A DNA stretch of 60,047 bases from Beroe ovata (taxonomy: Eukaryota > Ctenophora > Nuda > Beroida > Beroidae), in contig CAMPET010000070.1 in the NCBI GenBank assembly GCA_946803715.1, forward strand, positions 1,364 to 61,410, written 5' to 3'. Shown piece after piece: positions 47,684-60,011 of the stretch. Position 1 is the stretch's first letter. Each line of letters begins with the position of its first letter. A program made the position numbers and the translations under genes. The notes under the pieces were generated by a model. It was not told where the DNA came from, did not search any database, and saw nothing but the letters and a program-made list of their open reading frames with translations.

Positions 47684-48517
47684 AATGTCAGAAAGCCTAT
47701 AACACCATTCACCTATAACAGAGCATAACTCATGTATAAGGAAACAACAACTAAACATCGGATACACGATTATACCTATCCTCCGAACATCTTATGCAAC
47801 GAACAAGTAAGAAAAAGTGCAAATTTAAGAGATATCAGATCTATTGGATAATCTACAAGATTCTACTAATACACAAACATCAGGTTTTATACATGTCCAC
47901 AATGGTAAGTTTGTTTGAAACTATACTCTAATATTCTGTTGCTGTATACTGTAAGTATCTAGGATCACCGAATTAAATTCGAAAGTTATAAACCTGAATT
48001 AAATCAGGGAGATACCATGAAAAACTGTATGAACTTTGTAAGAAAGGACTTTGTTGACATAATGAACTAGCTCCCTCTCTCCATAACTTATATGGGACAA
48101 CAACCATGTATCCATAATACAATCATGCAGTAAAGAAATTAATTCCATAACAATCATTGAGCGAAATTTAACCAAAAAGTTGAATTAGGGTAGAAAATAA
48201 TGTTTCATGCATTTGCATGAATACTGTCAATAAGATTCATATTTACACACAAGATTATTCATGAATTCCAATTTTGAATGAGTACATAGGTAAGTATTTA
48301 TTTAATATCAATAAAATGTAACTCAGGAGACTGTAAACCTGTAAATACAGAACAACTTTTTTTCTCCACAGAAAAGTGAGCACCCAATACAGTTTTAAAC
48401 AGATGTATAGCAGATAGACAGATTTTTGTATCGAATAATTCTTCACTGGTATTTTCCAAGTTCATCAATAATCACCCCCTCCTTCGTCGATTTCCCATGT
48501 TTACATCTTTTATACGG
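47684..48517. other. DCTN1 5' flank and 3' flank of the HMG-like gene
   Basis: AT-rich, no long coding frame. An in-frame upstream extension of DCTN1 exon 1 exists to 47767, but the ATG at 47683 ([12 protein letters not shown]) fits the family start better. Confidence 0.5.
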
Positions 48518-51227
48518 TTACATCAACTGAAGGTTTATTATCTTCTGTTTCACTTCCCGTATTGTAAGCAAAGCTGCTGATTTACAAGAGAAGACATCCT
48601 TGTGACAATGGTAAAACTCCGTTATTTGTTTAGGAGATGGATTAAGGCCATGTTCTCTGAACAATTTGTACACATGCCTGATAATGATACCTAATAATAT
48701 ATTTCACACACACACAGAGTTCAGTAGTGATATTACAGATATCAAGAAAAATATCATTAGAGAATATTCAGTAGAGAATATTTACCTGTATCTAACATCT
48801 GAACCACTTAGACTCCCAGAGACATGAGACCTCCTTGAACCTTTGTACCGGCTTTCCTCAGCATTCTCCAACTCTGAAGGTTTAGTTGTGTAGTCAATAG
48901 AGCGAATACTGTCGTACTTACAGACTAACAGACGTTATTAAATATTTACCTGCAATAGCATGGGAGAGCAAAACGGAATCATTGAGAAGTTCCAATTTCT
49001 TTGATTCATTGGTTCCACTCTGTCCCAACTTGAATGATAAGTCTGAACTAGTTGAACTGTTACTCTTAGCAGGTGATCTCTCTTTGGAATCTGTTGAATG
49101 CTTCATTTTGTCTTGTTCTGCTTTTCCGTCCGATTCCTCCTTCAATTGTGGAGAGTTATGCCTGCCTGCTTTATTCACTACACCACTTCTATGATGTCCT
49201 CCTTGAATTTTGGATGGTCGTGAATTTTCAATTAGCTTCTGAATGTAGGTTGTGTTCTGAGGTTTGGAAATCAGGCCATGTCTAAGTACCCAATCCTTTT
49301 CTCTATCATATATTCTGTAGTTGGCACTTTTTTGGGCTGTACACTCCTGGATTTCTTGATCAGTGTCAGTTGGTGACTTTACCAAATGATATGGACACGT
49401 GCATGATCGACTGTTGTTGCAGCAGGACTCTCGTTTCGTCGAAACACATTTAGAGGGCGAAGTGTTCAGTTTCTTCACGAATGTTTTTCTAGAAGAAAAA
49501 CAGGGGTTGACTGAGCTTGTCTTACTAGCACCTTTAAGGAGACTGTATGAATATGTCTCAGATTTGCTTGCATTGTTTATATCATCTTCAGGTTCGCCCT
49601 TCATTATGGTGCCATGTGGTTCTGACTGGAAATCAAAAATATCCGCTTCAATGGGCAAATTCTTATTCTTCTTAGGTGGTGATCTGATGGTGGATTTCTT
49701 GTCCATATCAAGACTAGAGGCAGGTAAACTCCGTTTTGAAGGAGAAGTTGGTATCTGTGGACTAGGACTCTTGGGATACTGATTACGTGCCTTCAGCGGA
49801 CTTTTAGAATAGTTCTTGGTAAAGTAAGGGTTAATTTTCTCCATAGCAGATGTTAGGATTCCATCATTCATGGAATGTCTCCTCATTCTTATAAGATACT
49901 TTTTGTTGGGCGAGTTATCAGGACAGGTTGGTTTGGCAAACTTTCCATTGTCACCAATCAAATCATCATGGGAAACTGCTCTTCGAATGAAAACTTTCTG
50001 ACAAGGTTTATCTGATAGAGAAACTGAACGTTGTTTTGGGAACTTCTTTTCTGCAGCAGATGACAGAACTGTTTTTTGACAGGTGGCTTTATCATCATCT
50101 GAAATACAGAAACAGTTGATCAAAATTTATGAGTGAAATGTTGAGTGGAAAGCTATTGCATCTGATATCAAACTCTTTTCAAACAAAAAAATTGGGCACA
50201 ATTGATATATCAAACTATAATAGACACATAGAATTCACAAACCACTCTCTATCTTTGGGGAATGGTGGCCAGGAATTGAAAACATTGGGTGCCTGAACAG
50301 GGATGGAGAACTTTTTTCTATGCCCTGTAATTATATGATATGATTTGGCAAATGATGGTATGATTTCTAATAGCATGAATAAACATAAGAAAGTTCATAA
50401 GGATGATCAAACCCCTTGAAGAAGTTGATTCTTGCAGTCACTTTGGTCTGCAAGAGCAGGTTCAGTTTTAACTCTATTTAAATCTGAAGAAATATCTTTC
50501 CCTTGAATGAGAAGCATTTCATTCTTAGCCACTTTACTGTACACAACTTTTTCTTCATCCGAAAGAAGTGTCCACAAGTGAACCAGCTTTTCATTAACTT
50601 TACTAGCAACCATGGCTGGAAAAATTTTTACAAATTGTTCATTGGGAAAAGCATAACAGAGCTGAAAAATCCAAATCTGAGTGAGTGAAATCAACTTTTC
50701 AATATCTACTTACAGGGATCATGCAGTAAAATAGTATCTCTATGGATCTGACAAAATTTGACAAAGGCAATCGACATTTCTTTGAAACTGCTCCTATCCT
50801 GAAAGATTCATCAAGATAAAGAATGAAGAGAAAGAGTTATTAAAAGCAAGGCTAATCACTTAGGATAAAAACCTGGTCATTCAAAGGAACAGGCACTAGA
50901 CGAATAGGAGAGTTATACATTTGTAGGTTGATGTTATAAGTATTTCCTGCATATGACAATGTTGGAACTGCTTGTGTCCAGTCATAGATAGGGATGTAAC
51001 CAGTGGTTGATCCTGATCAAAAATTGTAATGAAGAACAATTGCTCATCTACTTATCTCATCTATATATCAATATACAATTGAAGGTCAAGTAAACTGCAC
51101 CTTCAGGGTCTCCATTTTTTGATTTCTTGCGGGGGAATGATGGTGGAGTAGACTTTAGAGATAGAAGGATAGCTGCAGCATCAAGTTGACTATCATTTTC
51201 ATCTTGACTTGCCTTCTCATTCATCAT
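48518..51227 (-). CDS. Uncharacterised Ser/Lys-rich, probably nuclear protein with an HMG-box-like segment
   Basis: I do not recognise this family. Exons 51101-51227 (ATG ATG start), 50873-51012, 50714-50798, about 50407-50661, 48950-50098, 48786-48873 and 48518-48677 (TAA) are clearly coding; the phase around 50714-50798 and a possible small exon near 50262-50313 are unresolved. Exon 4 encodes EKLVHLWTLLSDEEKVVYSK, the third-helix pattern of HMG boxes (W..LS.EEK..Y). The 383-codon exon is disordered, rich in Ser, Pro and Lys (SPLKARNQYPKSPSPQIPTS), with many SP sites of the kinase type. The C-terminal 52 residues (HVYKLFREHGLNPSPKQITE onward) look like a compact helical domain. A chromatin or meiotic role is possible but is only a guess. 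Codon use and splice sites look normal. Confidence 0.72.
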
Positions 51228-51508
51228 AACACATCACAAAACAGCGCTTTTACCTTGTTTATATGTTCAAAGTTAGTTTAAACTTTGACTTCTTGATCTT
51301 TAGACCATGTATAGAGCCAAAACCAATATTGTTATATTCCTTTACAGAACACTATTATCATATCGAATCGATTATATAGATAAAGATGATAATATACAAA
51401 TAGATATGAACATGGAAATGAAGCATGAAATTTTTGCAAATTATTAGGAAAACCTTCAAAAATAGAAGCAAGAATTTTGGATAAACTTTTACTTCGCGCT
51501 TGTCGTTC

Positions 51509-51768
51509 GATGATAGACCCTGTCGAGAATTTCGTTTTGCGCGCGCGGCGCAAACTTATTCTATTTCTCAGACGCAAGCTGCTTCGCGGCTTGCATCAGC
51601 GGTCTAGCATCGCCAGAATAGTTTCGCGCACACAACCGGGCAATTGTGATAGCGCGCGGAGCGGTCGTGCCTACTGCTTCCTGCGCGCGCGCCTTCATCG
51701 AAGGCCTGTTTTGCGGCTTGTGGATCGATGATAGACCCTGTCGAGAATTTCGTTTTGCGCGCGCGCGG
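51509..51768. repeat. Direct repeat CGATGATAGACCCTGTCGAG, two copies
   Basis: A block of about 43 bp (CGATGATAGACCCTGTCGAG to the following CG run) recurs at 51509 and 51726, each followed by a GCGCGCGCGGCG run. Probably part of a repeat family. Confidence 0.85.
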
Positions 51769-51829
51769 CGCTAACAGCTTATTCTCAGACTTGCCGGATG
51801 TTATTGCGAGATGTTATCTGTCCACTGTT

Positions 51830-51937
51830 TCTTGCGCGCGGCGCGCGCGCCTTCATCGAACTCGAAGGCCGAAACTGGAAACGGCGCGGCGAAACAGGCC
51901 TTCGATGAAGGCGCGCGCGCCGCGCGCACGAAACAGT
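51830..51937. mobile_element. CG-rich foldback repeat
   Basis: The arms CTTGCGCGCGGCGCGCGCGC and GCGCGCGCGCCGCGCGCACG, each with CTTCATCGAA or its complement beside it, form a long imperfect hairpin. The outer ends are CTGTTTC and GAAACAG. Related sequences lie at 1643-1719, 1908-1950 and 52005-52027. Its composition is strongly unlike the AT-rich surroundings. Confidence 0.6.
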
Positions 51938-53027
51938 TACAGATGACATGACATGACACATTATTGCATTGATTATACATCTGACACATTATACAATTGA
52001 AGTCTGTTTCGCGGCGCGCACGAAACAAATGCCTGCACTGTTAAATCCCAGCCAATACAAAATACAGTGTCAAACATCAAACTCAAAGCATTGAAAGACG
52101 ACAGTAACAGATTAATATAATTGTGTACTTAAATATAAATTTCTCTAATCAAACGTACTCGTAGTGTGTACTACTAGGAAGTATAGCAAGTTGATTACCA
52201 AAACATTGAAATATATTTAGACATCGTTGTTGGTAGGTTTTCTAACAATAACCCATTTCCCGATAAGCAATAATTAGCAATAACCGGATATTAGCATCAT
52301 CATGTATAGTATCATAAGGTGTAACTTAAAGAAAATATAAATTAAAATGTTGTTATTTCCTCAAGTACCTTTGCAGGGATTTTAGAATATACATACGGTA
52401 AAAATCTGAATCGCCCGTTACCTTTAAAAGTAACATTATACAGGAACAGGAAATCGAGTATTTAATTTCAGTGTAAGGACTATTACTAAGGAGCGTAATT
52501 CGGAAAGGTCGATCAGTGAATATCCGAGAGCACTTTTCTAACATTCCGTCTCGGAGCTATAACTATAGGTTTGGCTAAAAATAGTGTATTTTCACAAAAA
52601 TGTATCGTTGTATACAAGGGTGTGTACACTGTACAGCAGATATATAGGGCATTAAATCAAAATTGAAATCAAATTGCTTCCAGAAATGTGAATATTCATA
52701 TCATATTAACGAGTTTGCATCGTGATAGAAATGTCCATTCTAAATATGGAGATCAATGCGATTGGATATTTTATTTTTCCTCAACGCACCTTTGCCATCG
52801 GATAATAATCCCACATCAAACTCATATGTGTTTTGGTATCAAAATTCGGTGTGTTATGCTCTTTAAGTCAAAATATAAAAAACGCGAGGAATTATTAATT
52901 GACCGCAATCGTCGCCCTCCCAAATTCTGATTAACCCTTGGATATCATAAAAAATCAGTATATATAGATATGATATATATATTATGTTATCACCTCAAGT
53001 GTCACTACAAAATAAAATGTTAACAAT

Positions 53028-53095
53028 TTGCACGTGCAAAACAAAGGGAAGCGTTGCACGTGCAAGATACACATCAATATTAAGCTACACGTGCA
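53028..53095. promoter_or_regulatory. Cluster of CACGTG palindromes
   Basis: The 12-bp palindrome TTGCACGTGCAA occurs at 53028-53039 and 53054-53065, followed by ACACGTGCAC near 53088. CACGTG is the classical E-box/bHLH core. Binding in this organism is inferred. Confidence 0.35.
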
Positions 53096-53618
53096 CATAA
53101 TACTCATGTTAACATTATACAGGGGTAAATGTGCTTGCAATATATTGGACAATAATTCGATCTCGTTAATCCACGTATCATCATATTACGCTTTTGTTGA
53201 AAAACAAAACACCACGTCGTACTCCTCGACACTATAAATATACATGGGATGAATCACAATTCCATAGTCTTGACTTTATACAGTCCCGGTCCAACACAAA
53301 ATATAACACTTTCTCTAGTACAATAATCGTTTTCAATAGTGTGAATCGAGATGGGGGGAACATTGTCTTTGAATTGACTCTGCCATCTTTATCCTTCGCG
53401 CGCGCGCGCGCTCATCTTTCCCGCTTCGTAATCGTATATCTATTGCGTGAACAAAACACGATGTGTGATTGTCACACACATATCGTGTTATCACACTGTG
53501 TGTGACATCACAATCACAGTCCCTCCACAAACTCCAGCAATTTGTTATCCTGGATACGCTCCTGTGCTGACATCTGACGAAAATCGAATGTCTATTCAAA
53601 CTCGTTATTTCATCGGTA

Positions 53619-56600
53619 TTACACGAGGCAAATATTCCAGGGAATTGAAATTTGTGACCGTGAAAATACCTGCTCTGATTCGAAAAGACCGGGGTTCTCT
53701 GTGTCGGGCTGTTCCATGTGTGTGGATGGGGGAGGGGGGTGCGAGGGGGCAACTGGTTGAGGGGGGAGTGGCGAGTGGAGCTTCGGCGAGGCCTGAAATA
53801 GGGTAACTTAACTATCACACACTCAAAAAGGTTACCACGCTGTTGATAAACAGAGAGAGGCAATATCGGAGACATCAGAGACCACATTGGAGACATCAGA
53901 GACTATATTTGAGGCAATATCGGATGGAGACTCACAATGTGCGGCGGATGGAGGGGAGACCGCACGCTGGCACGGGGCGGGTTTTTGTTCGTCACCTTAC
54001 GTCTCTGATTGCGGTTACTCTGAGTAAGGGAATCATGGAGTGATGACAAGATGACGTGTGGTGAGTCATGACAAGATGACGTGTGATGAGCGATGATAAG
54101 ATGACGTGTGATGACTGATGAGCGATGACTAGATGCGTGATGACACTGGTATGAGTGATGACTGATGACACTGGTATGAGTGATGACTGATGACACTGGT
54201 GTGAGTGATGACACTGACGACATACCCTGCCGGACGAAGGGTTTCTGGGAGGCGGAGGAAAGTACCCAGAGGCGGGACCAGGTGGGCGTGGTCCCTGAGG
54301 GGTCATGTGGGGCATCATGTTCTGATGGGAGGGGACCATCACTTGACCCTGGTAAATCTGCTGGCCCGGCGGTGGGAGACCGGGTGACGGGGACCCGCTG
54401 TATCCGGGCTGAGAAAACGGGACTTATATCAGGGACTATTGGAGGAATTCATACTGTGTGATAATGAGCGTTATTGGGGTGACGTGGTCGCTATTGATCA
54501 GGCATCCGTAGTGTGAGTTGTTTTGAGTAGAGTCAATATAGGTAATAGTGGGATAATCAGTGAAAGGGGACCATTTCAAACTATATTACCTGTTGTATGA
54601 TATTTCCAGGCTGATACATAATCGGATAGTTCTTGTTATTGCTCTGCATTCCTGCAGGCTGCGAGGCGTAGTTCCCGGTATTTGGCATGTTGCCCGAGTT
54701 AGACATGTTGCCAGCGTTGGACATGTTACCGGGCGATGGCATGTTCGGATAAGGACCAGGGATCCATCTGCCGCCAGGGGTGGGCATTGGCGTCTGTTGT
54801 AGCTGCTGCTGGGTGGAATATTGTGTTAGATTTGGGGAGAGTTCCGCAGAATGGAGTATAGTAACCCGTATGTGAACATATTTGTGTATATATCGGTGTC
54901 AGATGCGGAAGCGAAGTAATAGGCGCGCAATTGTGAGCGATTTTCGCTGTAGAGTGCGCGTTTTTTAACACCAATGTGTACACATACGGATAAACAAAGT
55001 TTCTCAACAATCAGTTCGAACCTTCATCTGGGCACGGGTAGAGTTGTTCTGGCTCTGCATCCCTGGCGGACCACTCATCATCGGCTTGCCGGGAAAGTGT
55101 TGGGGTGGTTTCCCGGCCCCGGCCCCGGAAGTGGGCCTCCTCACCATGTTCTGTGGTCCCCCTCGCGCATTCATGGGGTTGTTGCTCGTGCTGGAGGGTG
55201 GTTGGGGACCACCACTCATTTGTGCGGGTGTCATAGCTTGGATTTGACCCATCTGCTGTGGTGTCTGTGATGAGAGTTGTTGTTGGGGTGGCATTCCTGC
55301 CATTCCCATATTGGGATTCATCATTCTCGGTCCAATCATCCTGTTTCCCATCATCGCTTGCTGGGTCATGGGCTTGCCGCCGCCGTACAGTTGTGCACTT
55401 TGACCACCTGAGGAATTGTGGAGAAATGGGAGTAATTTTCTGAGAAAAATCAGAATTTTCATGCCAAAAAAATCATTCCTCTACTCACCCTGCAAGTTCG
55501 GTTCCTGCTTTATCATTGGTCCGCCTGTGTACATGCCTTGTCCAACTTCAACCCCCTGTAACCCTGATTTATCGGATTTCTGTGGGGCAAGTTGCTGTGG
55601 GGGCTGTGTCTGAGGTGGCATCTGCTGTGGTGGTGGCATCTGCTGTTGAGGTGGAGGAGGAGGGGGAGGGTGGGGCTGTGATGACATCTGCTCCCCCGAC
55701 ATCCGGTCACCACCTCCACCTGTCATTATCTGACATCGCCGTCTCATTGCGTGAATTCCTTGGATTCGCGAACGGTTTGCCATCCTTGACTGGTTTTTCA
55801 ATCTGAGGAGGGAGGGATTGAGTGACATCACATGTCATATAGGGGCCGATGCCCTCTATCAGGGGGCATATATATGAAAAGACACATGCTATGACAAACC
55901 TCTGTTTTATGCTGGGACAGAAGGGAACCGGACAATTCTCATCATCGCAGTTCTTGGAGTGGAAACAACACAACGCGATGAGTTGCTTACAAATCGGACA
56001 CCCCCCGTTTTTCTTCTTCTTGCACGTGCGCGTGTGCTGCACCACTTTCTTCATCTTGGCACACGATGGAAGGTGGCAGTCCTCGTCTTTGCACCTACAA
56101 GCGTGGACAAGGGATTGTATGCACCGTTGTATACTCTCGGTCTTAACTCGTTTCGCTTCTGCCGGATTTGTAGCACCTGTGGAGATGCACATTTGTAAGT
56201 CTGAGCGTTTACTTTGGATCGTATCTGGACCAACTTTTGGTACTTTTTTGATTTGGATGAGCTTGAGTAATATTAGGAATGTGAGTTGTCGATTCCTTCA
56301 TTTCAATGAGTTAGATGAGTTTTACCTCCTTCCTGCTTGACAGCCGGTTGATCAAGATCAATGCCGAGACCGATCTTCTTCATGGTATGCTGATGTCCGA
56401 TCTTATCGTAACAAGGAATACACAAGTCAAAGTCCGTACACTCAGAGCAATGGTATCTGAAGAGAAAAAATAGTCGTCCTGTGGTGTGCCACAAATGAAG
56501 CAATTCTATTGATGGGATGCGAGGATTAACATACCTAAAATATTTCAGCTGGCGGATGAAAAGAAAATAAAACTAGCAATGGATGAACTACGACGGTTTT

Positions 56601-59600
56601 TATAGCTTGACTTTGTTATGGTACATGATGTGAGGTCACGAAGTGTACGTCACAGTTCTATTTGTTCAGTTTCATATTCGAACATTCGGGATTTTTCATC
56701 CATATATAAACTTCCTCTTTCCCTAACAGTTATTTTGAGCTATTCTGTGAAACCTAATACCACTTTTCTTCATTTGATGCAACTACGCTCACTCTATTCA
56801 ACCCGACGCTTGACGAACTGCGATAAACATACACATAATTGCAGACCTAATGCAAATAACTTTGCAAAGGAATCCTACCTCGTTTCGACGTTCTTTGAGC
56901 AGTTGTTGCAGTTGTACATGAACTTATCGGTGTCCCGGTTATGTAAGTCACACAGAAGATGGAGAGTTGAAAACTTGCAGCGTCGTAACGAGCTGGTTTG
57001 GGTGAAAATTGTTGAAAACTTGTCGAATAACTGACCCCATCGAGATTGTTGAATAAACACATTCCATCGGACTATCACCGTTGTTCAATGAATCTTGAAT
57101 TCGCACAACAGTGAATTCGTATTCCCTATTATCAGAACTGAATATGCTCACTGACCTAAATTCCAAGCGGAGCTCCTTCGCTTGATTCAAGAAAGCATCG
57201 CGTCCGTCCATGATCTCACAGTTAATAAGAGGGTCAGGATCTTGAATTGGGGGCAAGGTGCATTCCGTCTTTGGATCATGGAGGTATACCACAAAAAACG
57301 CCTGAGGGATAATTGAGTACTGCGTGGATTTGGCTTGTTCATGTTGGATGAAATTTTGAAACTTTCTAGTAATGAACAAGACAGTTTCAAATACAGCTTT
57401 CACCCCTTCTACAATTGCTGTATACAAGGCAGGGTAATCACTGTGAAAGAAACACAAAGTACTTGCTCCGCACGCGCTATCACGTGACCCATTTTCAGTC
57501 ACGTGACGCGCGCGGCGTGCGCGCGAAACGACATCAAGGTCCTTTAGATGGTTTTGAGCGCAAATTAAGAAGACCTCCTTAGCCTTTGCAGAGTGAAGTC
57601 CAGCTATGGACGAGTGCTGACTGTTATGCTGCCAGGAAGGGAGGTCGCTTGGAAAGCGGGCAGACTATCGACGGACAGAACACACTTTGAAAATGCAAAA
57701 CACACACAGATGGTACGCATGGGCTGCAATTTTTCCAAGACCAATCTCAAGAATGGGCCTAAAAACGGGGAAGGAGCGGACTATTGACTTTGTGGTAACG
57801 AGCTGCTTATGCATAGGACCATTGCTGGAAGCTATGAAAAATGGCGATAAAATAGCTCCCAAAAAGATCTTGACAGAAAAAGGGAGGAATTCCTTACCTC
57901 TTTGTGTTTTTCCATTATCTGATACACCTTGTCAAATAATGCATCTCCAAACGATTTGGATGTGAGTTTCTTGGCTGCATTCCTTTTCACCTGATTCTTC
58001 TTACTTTTGTTCGCTTTTTTCTGACCTAAAAAAGGGGGGTAGAAGAGAAACTAACGGATAAGAACAATCCGCAAACAGCGCCTAGCATCTTACATTACGA
58101 AATTTAGGGCTTTGATTGTGTTACCTTTTGCTTTGGATGACTTGTTCTTGCCCTCAGGTGCAGTTGGGTCTTCTTCGTTAGGCTCATTTCCTTCCTCCAT
58201 CTACATGAGAAAAGTTTCAAACGCAAGCAAATATCTTCGATAAACACGTGTTTCCAGAAGAAATGACAAAATGATTCTGAAAATGATGCCTAATATACCA
58301 GCAAAAGTTCTCATCCCAATTAGGTGGAAATACCTCTTGTGCCTCAAGCTGTCTTTGTTCTTGCTCCTCCTTTTCGAGTTCTTTGATGGAATCCTCGAGT
58401 TGCTGGGGCCAGAAATCACCATCGAAATAGTACACATCAACAGCACTCCGCATTTCTTCGTCCACACACATGCCGAATATGTTCTGAGGAATGGTGCTCG
58501 ATGAAAAACAGTGAACAACACGTTAATACCGTAGATAACCGAGTTTAGTATTTGAAGAAAAACAAGAATGCTAGGCATGAACTCTATGTTCATGAATTCT
58601 ATGGTCATGATACAGTCGATCATGAACTAACCTTATACTCAAACACAATTCCTTCCGTTTTCCCCTTATCAAGTATTGTTTTATACCAATCCTGCAAGCG
58701 CTTGGGTTTAGGTGTTTTCTGAGTTTCAGGGTGGCAGTGAAAAATGTAGTCGTCTCCCTCGTGTGGTGGGCATGCCCATATATGGGCATACAGGTATCCC
58801 CTCTGCTTCACATAGTCGAGGTAACCCAGAATTATTTCGTGGTACACCTGCAGTGGGATCACAGGATTTAGACTTCCGGTATCAACTTAGCAATTACGTA
58901 TGTACAAAGGAAAAATAATTCGTTTCTAGAGGACCGAAAACACAAAGTTATTCTCAAAAACATCGCAGCAAGAGATAGGATTCTCTGCTAGGATTGGAAA
59001 CAACGCCACCACTGTGGTGTCACACTACTGCCACCACCACATCACGCCACCTACCCTTGTCCTCAGGAAGCTAGGTTTGAAGTAGTTAACACTGTCAAGA
59101 TAGGATATGTAGACACGTCGCGTGTTGGGCGCAGGGCAGTCAGAACTGTATTCCTGCGTGGGGGAAATAGTTCGCATTTCGTTGTTCACATTCCGCTATG
59201 AACATTCGACAGTTCCTCAGTTTACATTATTTGACGAATTGTTGCTGCTGTTTTCGAAATGCTTCGAATAGAACGCCGGTTTTGATTTTCAAACCTGGAT
59301 GTGAAGGCCGAAGAAACAAACATCAACACCGTCAATTCTCTGGAAGGCGAACAAGGCTTTTGCTCGGTACGGTAATTTAGTTGTTCGATCAGGGTATCTG
59401 AAAAAATGGGGTGGGGTGTGAACCAACGCAGTGGAAAGAGAATTTCATTGAAGGAGGGGCGATTATAGATAAACAAAATTTTGGTTTTCTGTTTCTTAAG
59501 TGTTAATGGATTGGAAAATGGATGTGAGTCAACCTACCTTGCCCGAAAAAGAGGTTTTACTTCGACACACTTCTCGAAGGAGCTGAGGACCCTAATGACA

Positions 59601-59935
59601 ACCTCGCCGATGTTTTGTTGTCCATCACAGTTTTTGGAGAGGAACCCTGCAACCCTATCCTCAACGTGCTTCGCAAGTTTACTCTGCTGTAACTCTGATG
59701 ATTACGGTTATGTGAACTTTCTGTGCTATTATTTTCGGATGATTTACTCCCAAGAAACCCAAAGATCTGTTTATTGCTGTCATACTTTTCATACTTACTC
59801 TTGGCCACGAATCTGTGTTCTTTCTTAGGTTCAGCTCTGCAGGTTTGACACACAAATCCATCAGGATAGATTATTTCCATGTAGAGAGCACATACCTCGT
59901 GCCAAACCCGACCACATACTTTACATTCCTGCTTC
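53619..59935 (-). CDS. CREBBP/EP300: CBP/p300 histone acetyltransferase, C-terminal two thirds (5' end outside window)
   Basis: This transcriptional co-activator acetylates histone H3/H4 and many factors. The visible part starts in the zinc-finger region before the HAT (59799-59935, [12 protein letters not shown] then [12 protein letters not shown]). KAT11 HAT exons follow: 59538-59694, 59295-59397, 59055-59153, 58632-58847 and 58334-58483. Conserved sites are [27 protein letters not shown] and KRLQDWYK, the last with the Trp-Tyr of the active site, so activity is expected. A Lys-rich loop (57.9-58.2 kb), the distal HAT part (about 57.1-57.3 kb; [17 protein letters not shown]), a ZZ finger (about 56.3-56.9 kb; [24 protein letters not shown]) and TAZ2 (about 55.9-56.2 kb; [20 protein letters not shown]) follow. 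The tail (55.8-53.6 kb) is Gln/Pro/Met-rich, ending at TAA 53619-53621. I see no NCBD-like helix bundle in it. Confidence 0.95.
54030..54215. repeat. GATGACTGATGACACTGGTATGAGT repeats in a CBP/p300 intron
   Basis: Imperfect tandem repeats built from ATGACGTGTG and GATGACACTGGT(A/G)TGAGT units. It lies between CBP/p300 tail exons. No function assigned. Confidence 0.75.
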
Positions 59936-59973
59936 CTGGGGTGAACAAAGTAGTGAACTAAACATGCAAACAT

Positions 59974-59974
<1 letters not shown>

Positions 59975-60010
<36 letters not shown>
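59975..60010. repeat. (TG)n microsatellite in a CBP/p300 intron
   Basis: Roughly 17 uninterrupted TG units next to the right window edge, upstream of the first visible CBP/p300 exon. Confidence 0.95.

Positions 60011-60011
<1 letters not shown>

Larger units (their letters stand above)
51228..53618. other. Intergenic region rich in CG-foldback repeats
   Basis: No gene is recognised. It holds a duplicated segment (51509-51551 and 51726-51768), large CGCG-rich inverted repeats at about 51600-52030, and a trio of CACGTG palindromes at 53028-53095. It is the 5' side of the HMG-like gene and the 3' side of CBP/p300. Confidence 0.6.

Noticed and set aside
53333-53896. 187-codon minus-strand frame as a separate gene
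   Set aside because: Its upper part overlaps the last CBP/p300 exon in another frame; the frame [16 protein letters not shown] with its stop at 53619 fits the co-activator tail better.
55044-56340. Long plus-strand frames opposite CBP/p300
   Set aside because: Shadows of the TAZ2 and Gln/Pro-rich exons; the minus strand carries the recognisable domains.
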